DNA of 29,219 nt from a virus: the IMG/VR virus record IMGVR_UViG_3300025141_000531, positions 1-29,219 of that record; one strand, written 5' to 3'. The notes beneath the pieces were generated by a model, which ran no database searches, had not been told where the DNA came from, and saw only the letters and a list, made by a program, of their open reading frames with translations. The translations under genes were made by a program, and so were the position numbers. Of this stretch, positions 8,858 to 17,161 are shown piece by piece; within the stretch, counting starts at the first letter, position 1; the number at the start of each line of letters is the position of its first letter.

Positions 8858-10132
8858 TTAATTTTTAATCCACTTAGATTTGTTACGCATAACTTGTACT
8901 ATTTCATCTAATTTAATATTAGATAATCTAATTTTAGCATTTCTTAATTTAGCTGCTTTTTCTTTTTTAAGTCTCATAACAACATATTCAGGTTGATTAA
9001 TTCTACCAGCTATAATTGAATACATTATATAAGAATACATAGCATCTTCTACCATCTTAGGTACTCTACTATCTAAATCATAAGCTAATCCATCTGATAT
9101 ATACTCAAATACAATCATTAAATTAGCTAAATTACTAGAAAAAGATAATTTATTCTCTCTTTCGTTTATATTAAACCAACCATTCATTTGAGCAGCAGAT
9201 GGTTCTAATCCATATCTTTGGCCCCATCCATATCCAGTTCCTAATCCCCAACCATATCCATAGCCATACCAATCTGGATTTACTCCGTCATTAATATCAT
9301 CATTAGTTAGTTGATTATTAATTAAATCAGTATTAGCTTTATGCCACCTTTCTTGTGTTATAGATGTACCTTCCATATCATTACCAAAATTATCTGTAGT
9401 TGGTATTCCTTCATCATCTTGAAGTTGAGTATAATATGGACTAGTTGTTATATTATTAGTAGGATATATAATATGTTGAACTCCTAATTTATCAATCCAT
9501 GAACATCTTACGTAGTTAACATAATCTTGAGGTAATACTAATGTTAAACTAGGAGGAATAGTTAATTCTGAGGATTTAATACTTTTTAAAGTGTCATAAC
9601 TAAATTCTTGCATTGCTCTTTTAGCGTGAAAAATAACGTCTGTTCTTTTAACATTTGGAATTAATTTATCTTTGCCTACATAACCTACTAAAAAATTATT
9701 TACAATATCATTTAATTTTATATATTTATAACTACCATAGTTATCCTCTACTGCTTCACCAAATGCTTTTTCAGCGTCTGTATTTCCGTATTTACCTCCT
9801 GTTAGAGATTTTAATTGAACTACTAAAAACGTATTAGCAGCTAAAACACCTGTTATTTCAATAGTGTTATTAGTAACAGTATAAGCTGAGGTATATTCTG
9901 TCCAACTACTAGGAGTACCAGTAGCACTAGTATATATTTTAAAATTATTTAAAGCATAATCAGCTGTAGTAGGATCCCAATTACCTAAATATAAATCTGT
10001 ATCAAAGGTGGTAACAAAGGTTTGATTAGGAAGAGCTGAATCAGTACTTCTAAAATCCTGTGAACCTGCGTAATATTGCTGCGCTGTTTCTTTTATTAAC
10101 CCGTCATTAGGCGGTTTTATTATACTTGCCAT
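8858..10132 (-). CDS. Neck/ring (tail adaptor) structural protein, 424 aa
   Basis: This appears to be a head-to-tail connector protein of the type following the capsid block in crAss-like and related marine phages. I recognise its recurrent core FHAKRAMQEFSYDTLKSIKS (about 168-187), LVLPQDYVNYVRCSW, and a helical C-terminal end (VEDAMYSYIMYSIIAGRINQ, then a Lys/Arg-rich helix). The N-terminal part (about 35-110) is a beta-sandwich-like module ending LAANTFLVVQLKS, similar in pattern to the one in the next gene. Residues about 288-308 form a striking Tyr/Gly/Trp loop (WYGYGYGWGLGTGYGWGQRY). The start (AATAAATT-ATG) lies 6 bases after the 307-aa gene. No enzymatic motif is seen; exact position in the connector is unknown. 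Confidence 0.7.
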   Translation of the reverse strand: MASIIKPPNDGLIKETAQQYYAGSQDFRSTDSALPNQTFVTTFDTDLYLGNWDPTTADYALNNFKIYTSATGTPSSWTEYTSAYTVTNNTIEITGVLAANTFLVVQLKSLTGGKYGNTDAEKAFGEAVEDNYGSYKYIKLNDIVNNFLVGYVGKDKLIPNVKRTDVIFHAKRAMQEFSYDTLKSIKSSELTIPPSLTLVLPQDYVNYVRCSWIDKLGVQHIIYPTNNITTSPYYTQLQDDEGIPTTDNFGNDMEGTSITQERWHKANTDLINNQLTNDDINDGVNPDWYGYGYGWGLGTGYGWGQRYGLEPSAAQMNGWFNINERENKLSFSSNLANLMIVFEYISDGLAYDLDSRVPKMVEDAMYSYIMYSIIAGRINQPEYVVMRLKKEKAAKLRNAKIRLSNIKLDEIVQVMRNKSKWIKN

Positions 10133-10138
10133 AATTTA

Positions 10139-11062
10139 TTATTGTTTTTCATTTATTTCATTAGCTGCTAATTCTCGTGAAGCTGCTTCAACCACCATTG
10201 GATCTTTTATTGTTACTCCTGCATATTTTAATACTTCTAATATTACAGTACTTTGTTCTGATATATCTAATTCAAAATCTACAGAACTAGTAGAATCGTA
10301 AACATAATAACCTGTTGCTGAAGAAAAATTCCAAACAACATCATTAGGTTTTCTTAAATACGACATAGTAATATCAGAAACTATATTTTGTGGATATATT
10401 ATTATATTTCCATTTTCATACAAATAAACTGGAAAATATGTAGAAGGTTTAGTTATAGTTGACATGTTCATTTGAGCTAATTCATTTCTTTGAATTGCTT
10501 GTACTTCTTTATCTGTTTTATATAAAACTGTTCCTAATTTATAAAAATTTTCTGGATACAAAGTTACAACTAAAGTAGAACCTGCCGCAATAGCTCCTGT
10601 GGTTAAATTAAATATTCCACCAGTAATATTATAATTAGCATAATCTACGCTATTTAGTTTTACTACTACTGTACTTGTTTCTACTTGTGCTTGTGTTATA
10701 GTTGTGAGAGTATAAGCCGTTTGGCCATTAACGGTAGCAAAGGTTTGTGTACCGCTGGCAACTCCTGAAGTTGTTGGAGTTGTAAAATAATCTTCGCTGC
10801 TAGCTACAGCTGTATAAGTTCCTGTACCTAATACTTTAAATATATCTAGTTTTTCTTGAACTGTTTTGTATCTGTCTCCATATTCACTTTCGTTTTGAGG
10901 AAGACGCATTTGTTGATTTAACGTTTCAAAATAGCTTTCAAATATTTCTAATTGAACTTGAGTAGCAATTTTATTAAACTCATCTGGAGTTAAATAACCT
11001 CTTTGTTCTTTATTTATTATTAATAAGACTGTTTTGTAAACCTTATCTACGTTTATAGCCAT
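10139..11062 (-). CDS. Neck/ring (head-tail connector) protein, 307 aa
   Basis: The first 80 residues are helical and carry IINKEQRGYLTPDEFNKIAT and KTVQEKLDIFK, a signature I associate with ring proteins below the portal in short-tailed phages of Bacteroidota. A beta-rich insert (about 94-170) with QTFATVNGQTAYTLT, then IAAGSTLVVTLYPENFYKLG interrupts the helical protein. The core resumes with FPVYLYENGNIIIYPQ, SYLRKPNDVVW and FELDISEQSTVILEVLKYAG. Size and place (after capsid, before the second ring protein) agree with a gp11-like tail tubular or ring protein. The leader contains a UUCG hairpin 18 bases before the start. No catalytic residues are visible. Confidence 0.7.
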   Translation of the reverse strand: MAINVDKVYKTVLLIINKEQRGYLTPDEFNKIATQVQLEIFESYFETLNQQMRLPQNESEYGDRYKTVQEKLDIFKVLGTGTYTAVASSEDYFTTPTTSGVASGTQTFATVNGQTAYTLTTITQAQVETSTVVVKLNSVDYANYNITGGIFNLTTGAIAAGSTLVVTLYPENFYKLGTVLYKTDKEVQAIQRNELAQMNMSTITKPSTYFPVYLYENGNIIIYPQNIVSDITMSYLRKPNDVVWNFSSATGYYVYDSTSSVDFELDISEQSTVILEVLKYAGVTIKDPMVVEAASRELAANEINEKQ

Positions 11063-11079
11063 TTATATTTTTTTAAAAT

Positions 11080-11110
11080 TATAGTATGGGGTCCGAAGAC
11101 CCCTACTATA
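11080..11110 (-). terminator. GC-rich hairpin with UUCG tetraloop before the 307-aa ring gene
   Basis: On the minus strand GGGGTC-TTCG-GACCCC forms a 6-bp stem closed by a C(UUCG)G tetraloop. It is extended, after one bulged base, by TATAGTA/TACTATA (7 bp). AATTTTAAAAAAA follows, so the U-tract is short. It may be a weak Rho-independent terminator or an RNA end that blocks exonucleases, tuning expression of the tail genes relative to the head genes. Confidence 0.75.
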
Positions 11111-11129
11111 TTATTATAATTACAGGTAT

Positions 11130-11945
11130 TTATAGTTTTTTATCTATAGATCTGTAAATTTCCACTCCTTCGTCGGTCTTAAAAAATGCCGCCATTGCTG
11201 AGTATGGATTTTCATCAAAAGGTACAGTCATAAGTTTTCTACCATTAGAACCCCATGTGAATGATCTTTGATCTTGAGATAGCTTTATAATACCCAATTC
11301 AGTTGCTCTAATAGCAACGTTTCTCAATTGAACATTTTCATCTTTAACTAATTCAATAAACACATATGGATTAGATCTAGCGTAAATTAGTAAATCTCTT
11401 CTTAATTCTTTAGAAGACATCCCATTTACTCTTGATCCTATTTCTACACGTAGTATTGCTTCAGCCATATCTATACCAATTTCTCTAGCTAAATTCAAAG
11501 CAGTTACTTGCATATTAAGTACTTCTAATTCATCTGTTGCTTCTTCAACCGCATCAAATTCTGTATAAAGATTTTTTCTCAACGGGTGATAAAGAGACAA
11601 TAATTTTTGTAAATTTTGTTTTTCTTTAGGCACCGCTAATACTCCATCTTTAAAAATAATATGACCTAATGTTGCTTCACCGCTTTGTTCATCTACAAAA
11701 GGAGAATCGTGATTAGTAGCATATCTAAGTTCTCTTTGTTTACCATTCTTTTCATCAAAATACAATAAAGCATGTTTTCTAGTATGTTTAGATGGTATTG
11801 TATATGTTAAAGGAGACTTATTATCTTGAAGAAAATATCTTCTATCTTTTATTTCCCATTTAGGAGCTTGAGGTTTTTTAACCTCTATTTCTTTTTTTAC
11901 TTGTACTGGTTTTTCAACCACTACATCTTTTTCTTTTTTTGACAT
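11130..11945 (-). CDS. Conserved head-region structural protein of unknown role, 271 aa
   Basis: The N-terminal 30 residues are Lys/Glu/Val/Pro-rich and probably flexible. A beta-rich part follows (about 30-105, with RYFLQDNKSPLTYTIPSKHT and RKHALLYFDEKNGKQRELRY), then a mostly helical part with LNLAREIGIDMAEAILRVEI, SSKELRRDLLIYARSNPYVF and VQLRNVAIRATELGIIKLSQ, ending RKLMTVPFDENPYSAMAAFF. I recognise this layout from genes placed just after the capsid gene in marine phages, but know no established function. It is set off by UUCG hairpins on both sides, which suggests a separate expression level. It could be a head completion, head-fibre or DNA-contact protein. Its leader shares a 30-base element with that of the scaffold gene. 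Confidence 0.65.
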   Translation of the reverse strand: MSKKEKDVVVEKPVQVKKEIEVKKPQAPKWEIKDRRYFLQDNKSPLTYTIPSKHTRKHALLYFDEKNGKQRELRYATNHDSPFVDEQSGEATLGHIIFKDGVLAVPKEKQNLQKLLSLYHPLRKNLYTEFDAVEEATDELEVLNMQVTALNLAREIGIDMAEAILRVEIGSRVNGMSSKELRRDLLIYARSNPYVFIELVKDENVQLRNVAIRATELGIIKLSQDQRSFTWGSNGRKLMTVPFDENPYSAMAAFFKTDEGVEIYRSIDKKL

Positions 11946-11969
11946 AATATAATATAATTAAATAGTTAA
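11940..11969 (-). repeat. AT-rich leader repeat, copy A (start of the 271-aa gene)
   Basis: The segment contains the start ATGTC and the upstream TTAAATTATATTATATT. It matches 14709-14738 at all but one of 30 positions. No Shine-Dalgarno is present. A shared translation leader is the simplest reading. Confidence 0.7.
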
Positions 11970-12000
11970 AGGTATATGGGCGCCGAAGCGCCCTTACCTT
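11969..12000 (-). terminator. GC-rich hairpin with UUCG tetraloop after the capsid gene
   Basis: On the minus strand AAGGTA, then GGGCGC-TTCG-GCGCCC, then TACCTT forms a two-part stem (6 bp inner, 6 bp outer, small internal loop) closed by a C(UUCG)G tetraloop, starting 9 bases after the capsid stop. No U-tract follows, so an RNA-stabilising or processing hairpin at the 3' end of the capsid message is at least as likely as a terminator. Confidence 0.75.
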
Positions 12001-12009
12001 ATAAATCAA

Positions 12010-13488
12010 CTACAAACCTTTGAATAATACAAAGTTGTTAGCTGCTTGAGTTACTAGACATCTTTCTGATAAGAAGTTAACTTCCATAGCATCAAGAGTA
12101 GAAGTGTAAGCACCGCCAACAGAACCTGTTAACCATGATTTCATTCTTCTATCATCAGCTTGAGAAGCTCTATATCTTACATGTAAGAAAGGTCTTCTGA
12201 TGTTTGTTCCAAGAATTTGGTCATAAACAGTAGAAGTTCCTGCAGGTATTAATACACCTTCAATTGAACTAACACCTGTCATTGCACCTCTTGTAGAAGC
12301 ATCATTTAAGTATTTCCAATCAGTTTTATAGAAGTCATAAGAACCTCTTCTAAAACCAGAGAAACCTAAATTCAACGCCATTTCTTCAGAATTTTCAAAT
12401 AAACCGAATGCAGTACCGCCAGCATAACCACCTGAGATTTGCGCAAGCATATCATCAAAGTCAAGAGCAGTTTGTCTTTGTAAGAAAAGCATGTTTTCTT
12501 CAATAGCACCCTGAGTATCTAAATTTTTAAGAATAGCATCAAACGAATCAATACCAGCTGAAGCAGTAAACCCAGTGTTTACATTACCTCTATCAGAGAT
12601 AGCAGCAAATAAACCTTGTGTTCCTACGCCAACATTAGCAGAACCAATTGCAGCAGAACCAGCAGCAGCTTTTTCTCCTTCAACCATTGCCATTTCTAAA
12701 TTGTCTTCAAATCTTAGTCTTGTTTCAGACTCAGCTTTTAGATACCATAAGTATCCTGAAGTACCATCTTCTGTAGCAACTTCTACCCAACCAATCTGCG
12801 CAGTGTCAGAACCAGAAACAACATATTTGCTTCTAATTATAATTGGTGAGTTAGAATATTGTTGGAAAGCAGGATCAACACTGATCCAACCGCCGTCATT
12901 ACCAATAGCACCTAAAGTATCACTAGCATTTCCTACTGATGATCCTTTTAGGAATTCAGATCCATAAACAAAGATCTTACCTGTAGTGGAAAATCCTTGT
13001 AAATCCGCAGCCGTATATGGTAATACAGCTAACACACCTGTTGATGTTTGACTTGTATCTACATAAGCTTTGATTTCTTTTCCAGCATCGTCCATAATAA
13101 CGATAGTACTCCTTGGAGATACTACGTTTTTAATATCTGCGCTAGCATTTGCTAAACCAGATGCTGCAGTAGGAATAGTTACTGTATTTCCACCGACACC
13201 ATTGTCGATTTCGCAATCATCATAAGCTATATGTAATCTATTTTGTTCAGACCAAATGACCTGATCAGACGTCATCGGCATTTCAGCTCCTACCATTCGT
13301 AAGAATCCAGATAAAGTTCTATTACCATATCTTTCAACTTCTTGTTCATAAATTTCAGGCAAATATTGTTGCGCGAAATCAGCGAATGTTCCAGCTGTAG
13401 CCGAGTCTGTCCATTGTAGGTAGTTACTATCAAGTAACTCCTGTTTTTGTGATGGGACTATTTTCCCAAATTGTGGACTTAAACTCAT
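12010..13488 (-). CDS. Major capsid protein, 492 aa
   Basis: This is the expected main shell protein, probably of HK97 fold. The N-terminus has VPSQKQELLDSNYLQW, TFADFAQQYLPEIYEQEVER and FLRMVGAEMPMTSDQVIWSE, motifs I recall from capsid proteins of marine Bacteroidota phages. The end has RPFLHVRYRASQADDRRMKS and AMEVNFLSERCLVTQAANNF, a strand-helix pattern usual for the C-terminus of capsid proteins. The length (492) suits the crAss-like size class. It lies directly after the scaffold gene and before a strong hairpin, as expected for the most expressed structural gene. It starts MSLSPQFGK behind a leader of AAAAAA with no Shine-Dalgarno. It is the most likely main client of the phage chaperonin encoded upstream (inference). 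Confidence 0.88.
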   Translation of the reverse strand: MSLSPQFGKIVPSQKQELLDSNYLQWTDSATAGTFADFAQQYLPEIYEQEVERYGNRTLSGFLRMVGAEMPMTSDQVIWSEQNRLHIAYDDCEIDNGVGGNTVTIPTAASGLANASADIKNVVSPRSTIVIMDDAGKEIKAYVDTSQTSTGVLAVLPYTAADLQGFSTTGKIFVYGSEFLKGSSVGNASDTLGAIGNDGGWISVDPAFQQYSNSPIIIRSKYVVSGSDTAQIGWVEVATEDGTSGYLWYLKAESETRLRFEDNLEMAMVEGEKAAAGSAAIGSANVGVGTQGLFAAISDRGNVNTGFTASAGIDSFDAILKNLDTQGAIEENMLFLQRQTALDFDDMLAQISGGYAGGTAFGLFENSEEMALNLGFSGFRRGSYDFYKTDWKYLNDASTRGAMTGVSSIEGVLIPAGTSTVYDQILGTNIRRPFLHVRYRASQADDRRMKSWLTGSVGGAYTSTLDAMEVNFLSERCLVTQAANNFVLFKGL

Positions 13489-13502
13489 TTTTTTAAATAG
13501 TT

Positions 13503-14714
13503 TTAATTGTTAAATTTCCTTGTTTTTATTCTTAGTTTTGAAGCATCAGCACCACTTATGGCTTTAACTTTAATACCACCAACAAAAACATCTCCTGAAG
13601 CTTCTTGTCTAGGTTCAGTACTTAAATTTTTAGTTTTAGCAACTAAATCTTTAGTAGCATCCGCCTTTCCTTGCTCATAAAAATGTTTAGCAATAGTATC
13701 AGAATTTCTAGCAGCATACATGGCCTTATGATATCCCTGTGGATCAACTAATAGTCCCTTTTCATCCAAGAACGTCTTGACAAAAGGAGTTATATCTGTT
13801 TGTTTTTCCACTATTTCGTTTGGATTTCTTACTCCGTATCTAAATTTTTTCTCACCTACTTTAAAATCAAAACCTTTGAATTCATCAGTAAAAGTATCTT
13901 TAGTTACTTTTTGAAAAACCTCTCTTTGCTTAGATAGTGTTTTCTGATCTTCATTATAGCGATTGAAAAAATCTATAGCATTTTGCTGATCTTTATTTAC
14001 GTTAGGTCTCAACTTGATTTCATCGTAATATTTAGTTTTAAGATCATTTAAATAACTTTTGGCTTTTCCAACCTCTTCTTTATACGCGAGTTTTTTCTTT
14101 CTCACATCGCGTTCTTCGTCTACGTTTTCGTCTATTTTAAAATTATCTTCTAATAAAAAGTTAACTTCATCATAAGTTAAATGTGGACGAGTATTTTTAT
14201 AATATTCTCGTAATAACGCTTCATTATCAACTTTTTCATAATCAGCGTTTAATCTTACATAATCTTCTACCGTTCCTCCAGTTTCTTCCATAAATGAAAC
14301 AAGTTTTTCTACGTTTTCAGGTAGTTGTTTCATTGGTTGTTTTACTGGTTTTGCTTCTTCTTTTACTTTATTTTCTTCTTTCTTCTTTTCTGCTTTCTTT
14401 TCTTCTTCAGTTATTGGTATTTCTTCAATAACATTTTCAGTGGTCCCTTCGTGTGTTTGTCCCACTTCTTGCAGTCCCATCTCGGGTCCTTCTTCGCGTA
14501 ACACGCTTTCCTCTGTCTTTTGTTTTTGAACGGCATCTTTGTTTTCTGTTTTAGTTAAATCAACTTTAATTGGTTCAGAAGCTTTTTTTACTGCTTCCAT
14601 ATCAATTTTAACTGTTTCTTCTGGAACTGTTAATTTTTTAGGTACTCTTTTCTTTTTTATTTTAAAGTCACCTTCTTGTTTAACAGGTTCATTTGTTTTT
14701 GTTTTTTCTGACAT
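13503..14714 (-). CDS. Capsid scaffolding protein (probable), 403 aa
   Basis: It lies between portal and capsid genes, the normal place of a scaffold. The first 140 residues are low-complexity and strongly charged (runs of Lys, Glu, Val, Pro and Thr). The middle is helical and charged (VNFLLEDNFKIDENVDEERD, KKKLAYKEEVGKAKSYLNDL), and a short basic end follows (KLRIKTRKFNN). These features fit a scaffold that binds the shell with its basic C-terminus. No protease motif is seen, so if the capsid is matured by cleavage the protease is elsewhere. The assignment rests on place and composition. The start MSEKTKTNE shares its AT-rich leader with the 271-aa gene. Confidence 0.7.
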   Translation of the reverse strand: MSEKTKTNEPVKQEGDFKIKKKRVPKKLTVPEETVKIDMEAVKKASEPIKVDLTKTENKDAVQKQKTEESVLREEGPEMGLQEVGQTHEGTTENVIEEIPITEEEKKAEKKKEENKVKEEAKPVKQPMKQLPENVEKLVSFMEETGGTVEDYVRLNADYEKVDNEALLREYYKNTRPHLTYDEVNFLLEDNFKIDENVDEERDVRKKKLAYKEEVGKAKSYLNDLKTKYYDEIKLRPNVNKDQQNAIDFFNRYNEDQKTLSKQREVFQKVTKDTFTDEFKGFDFKVGEKKFRYGVRNPNEIVEKQTDITPFVKTFLDEKGLLVDPQGYHKAMYAARNSDTIAKHFYEQGKADATKDLVAKTKNLSTEPRQEASGDVFVGGIKVKAISGADASKLRIKTRKFNN

Positions 14715-14738
14715 AATATAATATAATTAAATAATTAA
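14709..14738 (-). repeat. AT-rich leader repeat, copy B (start of scaffold gene)
   Basis: This is the second copy of the element at 11940-11969, again including ATGTC and the upstream TATATTATATT. The two copies differ at one position of 30. Both precede head genes, so a shared leader or a recombination product of gene duplication is possible. Confidence 0.7.
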
Positions 14739-14746
14739 TAAATAAT

Positions 14747-17161
14747 TTAACGTGGTTCAAATTGTTCTAATCCAAATCCACCTAACGAATCAAAACCTGC
14801 AGATTCAAAATCAGTAGGCAAAGCATTGTTTTGTCTTTGCTGTATTAATTGAGATTCTTGTGATCCTTGCATTTTAATTCTGTTATCTTTTCTATTTTCA
14901 ATTTCTTTTTCTTTTTTACCTTCTGCTCCAGCTTTTATTTCAGCTAACTGTACATTATAACCAAATTCTTCAGCCATTAATTCTTTTTTAATTGAGGCTT
15001 CTGTTTGCATTCTTTGAATTTCAAATTGAGATTTAGCTTGCTCTATTTGAACTTCTGTTTCAGCTAAAGCTTGTTGTTTTTGCATTTCTGCTAAAGTTGC
15101 TTGTTCGGCTGCTTTTGCATTTGCAGCCGCTTGAGCTTGTATATTAGCTTGTTGTTGAGCTTGATCTTTTTCTAATTTTTGCTTACGTTTTTGTTTTAAT
15201 AATTGATTAGCAAGTTTTAAGTTTTTAACCTGCCTTACATCAATAGCATCATCTAAATCAATACCTCCAGAAGATAGTGCTACTTGAATATTTTGTTCAA
15301 GCATCATTTTTTGTTCTTCATCTGGCTCTAATTCTAAGAATATTCCAAAATCTTGTAAGGTTTTTTCTTTTAATTCTTCTAATGTTCCAGTGTTATATGC
15401 AGAAATTGAATCCATTAATGCAGCTCTAGTTAAAGGATATTGTAATACATCTGCAATTCTTAATGAAATATTTTCACATATTCTTAATGTAATATATAAA
15501 CTAGATTTCATTAAATGTCTTAACGCAGTGTTAGAATTAGCAGCTGCAAGTTTTTGTATTCCTACTAAAGCTTTAACGTCTGGAGTACTAGCATCTGTAG
15601 CTTCATTTAATCCGGTCACATCTCTTATCATTTGTAGATAGTATTGATATGTTTGAATTAAACTAGCTATTTTTTGTCCTCCTGAAGAAGTTTGTAATTC
15701 TTGAATAGGAACTTTACCTCTATTTATATCTCCTTCTTGTGTCATGGATCTTCCTACAATACTACCAGTTTGGAAATACATGTTTAATGCTTCAGCTGGA
15801 TTATAATTAGTTCCATTACCTAAATCAACTTCAGCTAGTCCATCTACATCTACAAAAACCCCATCAGGTACCATACGAGATAATACTTGTTGTAGTTTTA
15901 AGTGAGTTAATTGTATCATATCAGCAAATCCTGTTATTCTACTAACTGTTGATTCAATCATACCTTTGTATATATGAGGAGCACAAATACAATAATTCAT
16001 GTTAACTCTACTTACATTAGATGTAGGTCTAGTCATGTTTTCTGCTAATTTCCATTCAAGCATCATTTCATGACCTAAAATTTTAGCTCCACTGTATAAA
16101 ACTTCTATAGCTCTACCTACTCTTTCAAAGTTATCATTAGTAGGAGGATCAAATGTATCAGGTTTTTCTAATGCTTTTTCTAATCCTTGTTCTGTTTGTT
16201 TAATTTTAAATACTTGATTACTATAAGTTTTATATTCAAAATATAGAACTTGTATTTGATTATAAGAATCTTGTTGAGCATAAAAGTTTCTAGTATAATT
16301 AGCGTTACCTGGAAATTTTTGTATTTTTTCTAATTCCTCATCAGTTAACCATGGAAATTGTTTTTTAACTTCTACTAAACTTAAAGACTTAACTTCTCCT
16401 ACATAATATATATCTTCAAAATTTGGGTCTTCTGTATAAGAATACACTAAATTAGCAGGATCTACATACTCTACATCTATACCATTAGCTAAATTAAAAT
16501 TGGTTTTAACAGCTCCAATTCCAATAATTGTTAAATCCTGAATCATTCTTTTTTTAACTAACTCATATTTATTAGCTTGTAACACGCTATCAATAGCTTC
16601 TTCTTCTGCGATTTCTATAGATTGTTTATAACTAAGCTGCATATGCAAGTCTAAATCTTCTTGAGTTTCAGGTATATTATTAGGATCTGCTGAATTAAAG
16701 AAATCCATACCTGTAGCTTCTTTGGTAGCTTTTATCATCTCTTTAGCATACATATCACGCATTATTGCGTCGGCATATTTTGTTCTTTCTTTTAATGATT
16801 CAGGATCTTGAGCAAACGCTTTTATATCAAAAATTCTTTGTGACATTCCATTTACTATTATATCAACAAATTTAGGTATAATAGGGACTGGTTTCCAATC
16901 TAAATTTAAATAAGATAAATCACCATTTACAGCTAATTCATCTTTATATTTTTGCACAGGTTGTTCTCCTCTAGCATATAATCTTAATCTATGGAAGTTT
17001 AACCAACTATTTTGGTATCTATTTCCCATACCTCCTCTATCTCCAGAAAACCACTCTCCTTCGATGGCTCTACCTACTGCATAACCATATTCCATTGTTT
17101 GCTTTTCCGCGTCTGGTACTACCTGACTGGGAAATGAACCTGCGTAATTGTATGTTATCAT
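14747..17161 (-). CDS. Portal protein, 804 aa
   Basis: This is the dodecameric gate through which DNA enters and leaves the head. The N-terminal third has NFHRLRLYARGEQPVQKYKD, LNLDWKPVPIIPKFVDIIVN and IEIAEEEAIDSVLQANKYEL, and the middle shows the clip/stem pattern IQLTHLKLQQVLSRMVPDGV and YQYYLQMIRDVTGLNEATDA. About 180 C-terminal residues are Gln/Ala/Lys/Glu-rich and probably helical or coiled-coil, as in the barrel of P22-type portals. The size fits portals of crAss-like and related phages. The start follows the terminase stop without a gap (TAA-ATG), and the scaffold is next, giving the standard packaging-head order. The call is confident from order and motif style. Confidence 0.9.
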   Translation of the reverse strand: MITYNYAGSFPSQVVPDAEKQTMEYGYAVGRAIEGEWFSGDRGGMGNRYQNSWLNFHRLRLYARGEQPVQKYKDELAVNGDLSYLNLDWKPVPIIPKFVDIIVNGMSQRIFDIKAFAQDPESLKERTKYADAIMRDMYAKEMIKATKEATGMDFFNSADPNNIPETQEDLDLHMQLSYKQSIEIAEEEAIDSVLQANKYELVKKRMIQDLTIIGIGAVKTNFNLANGIDVEYVDPANLVYSYTEDPNFEDIYYVGEVKSLSLVEVKKQFPWLTDEELEKIQKFPGNANYTRNFYAQQDSYNQIQVLYFEYKTYSNQVFKIKQTEQGLEKALEKPDTFDPPTNDNFERVGRAIEVLYSGAKILGHEMMLEWKLAENMTRPTSNVSRVNMNYCICAPHIYKGMIESTVSRITGFADMIQLTHLKLQQVLSRMVPDGVFVDVDGLAEVDLGNGTNYNPAEALNMYFQTGSIVGRSMTQEGDINRGKVPIQELQTSSGGQKIASLIQTYQYYLQMIRDVTGLNEATDASTPDVKALVGIQKLAAANSNTALRHLMKSSLYITLRICENISLRIADVLQYPLTRAALMDSISAYNTGTLEELKEKTLQDFGIFLELEPDEEQKMMLEQNIQVALSSGGIDLDDAIDVRQVKNLKLANQLLKQKRKQKLEKDQAQQQANIQAQAAANAKAAEQATLAEMQKQQALAETEVQIEQAKSQFEIQRMQTEASIKKELMAEEFGYNVQLAEIKAGAEGKKEKEIENRKDNRIKMQGSQESQLIQQRQNNALPTDFESAGFDSLGGFGLEQFEPR

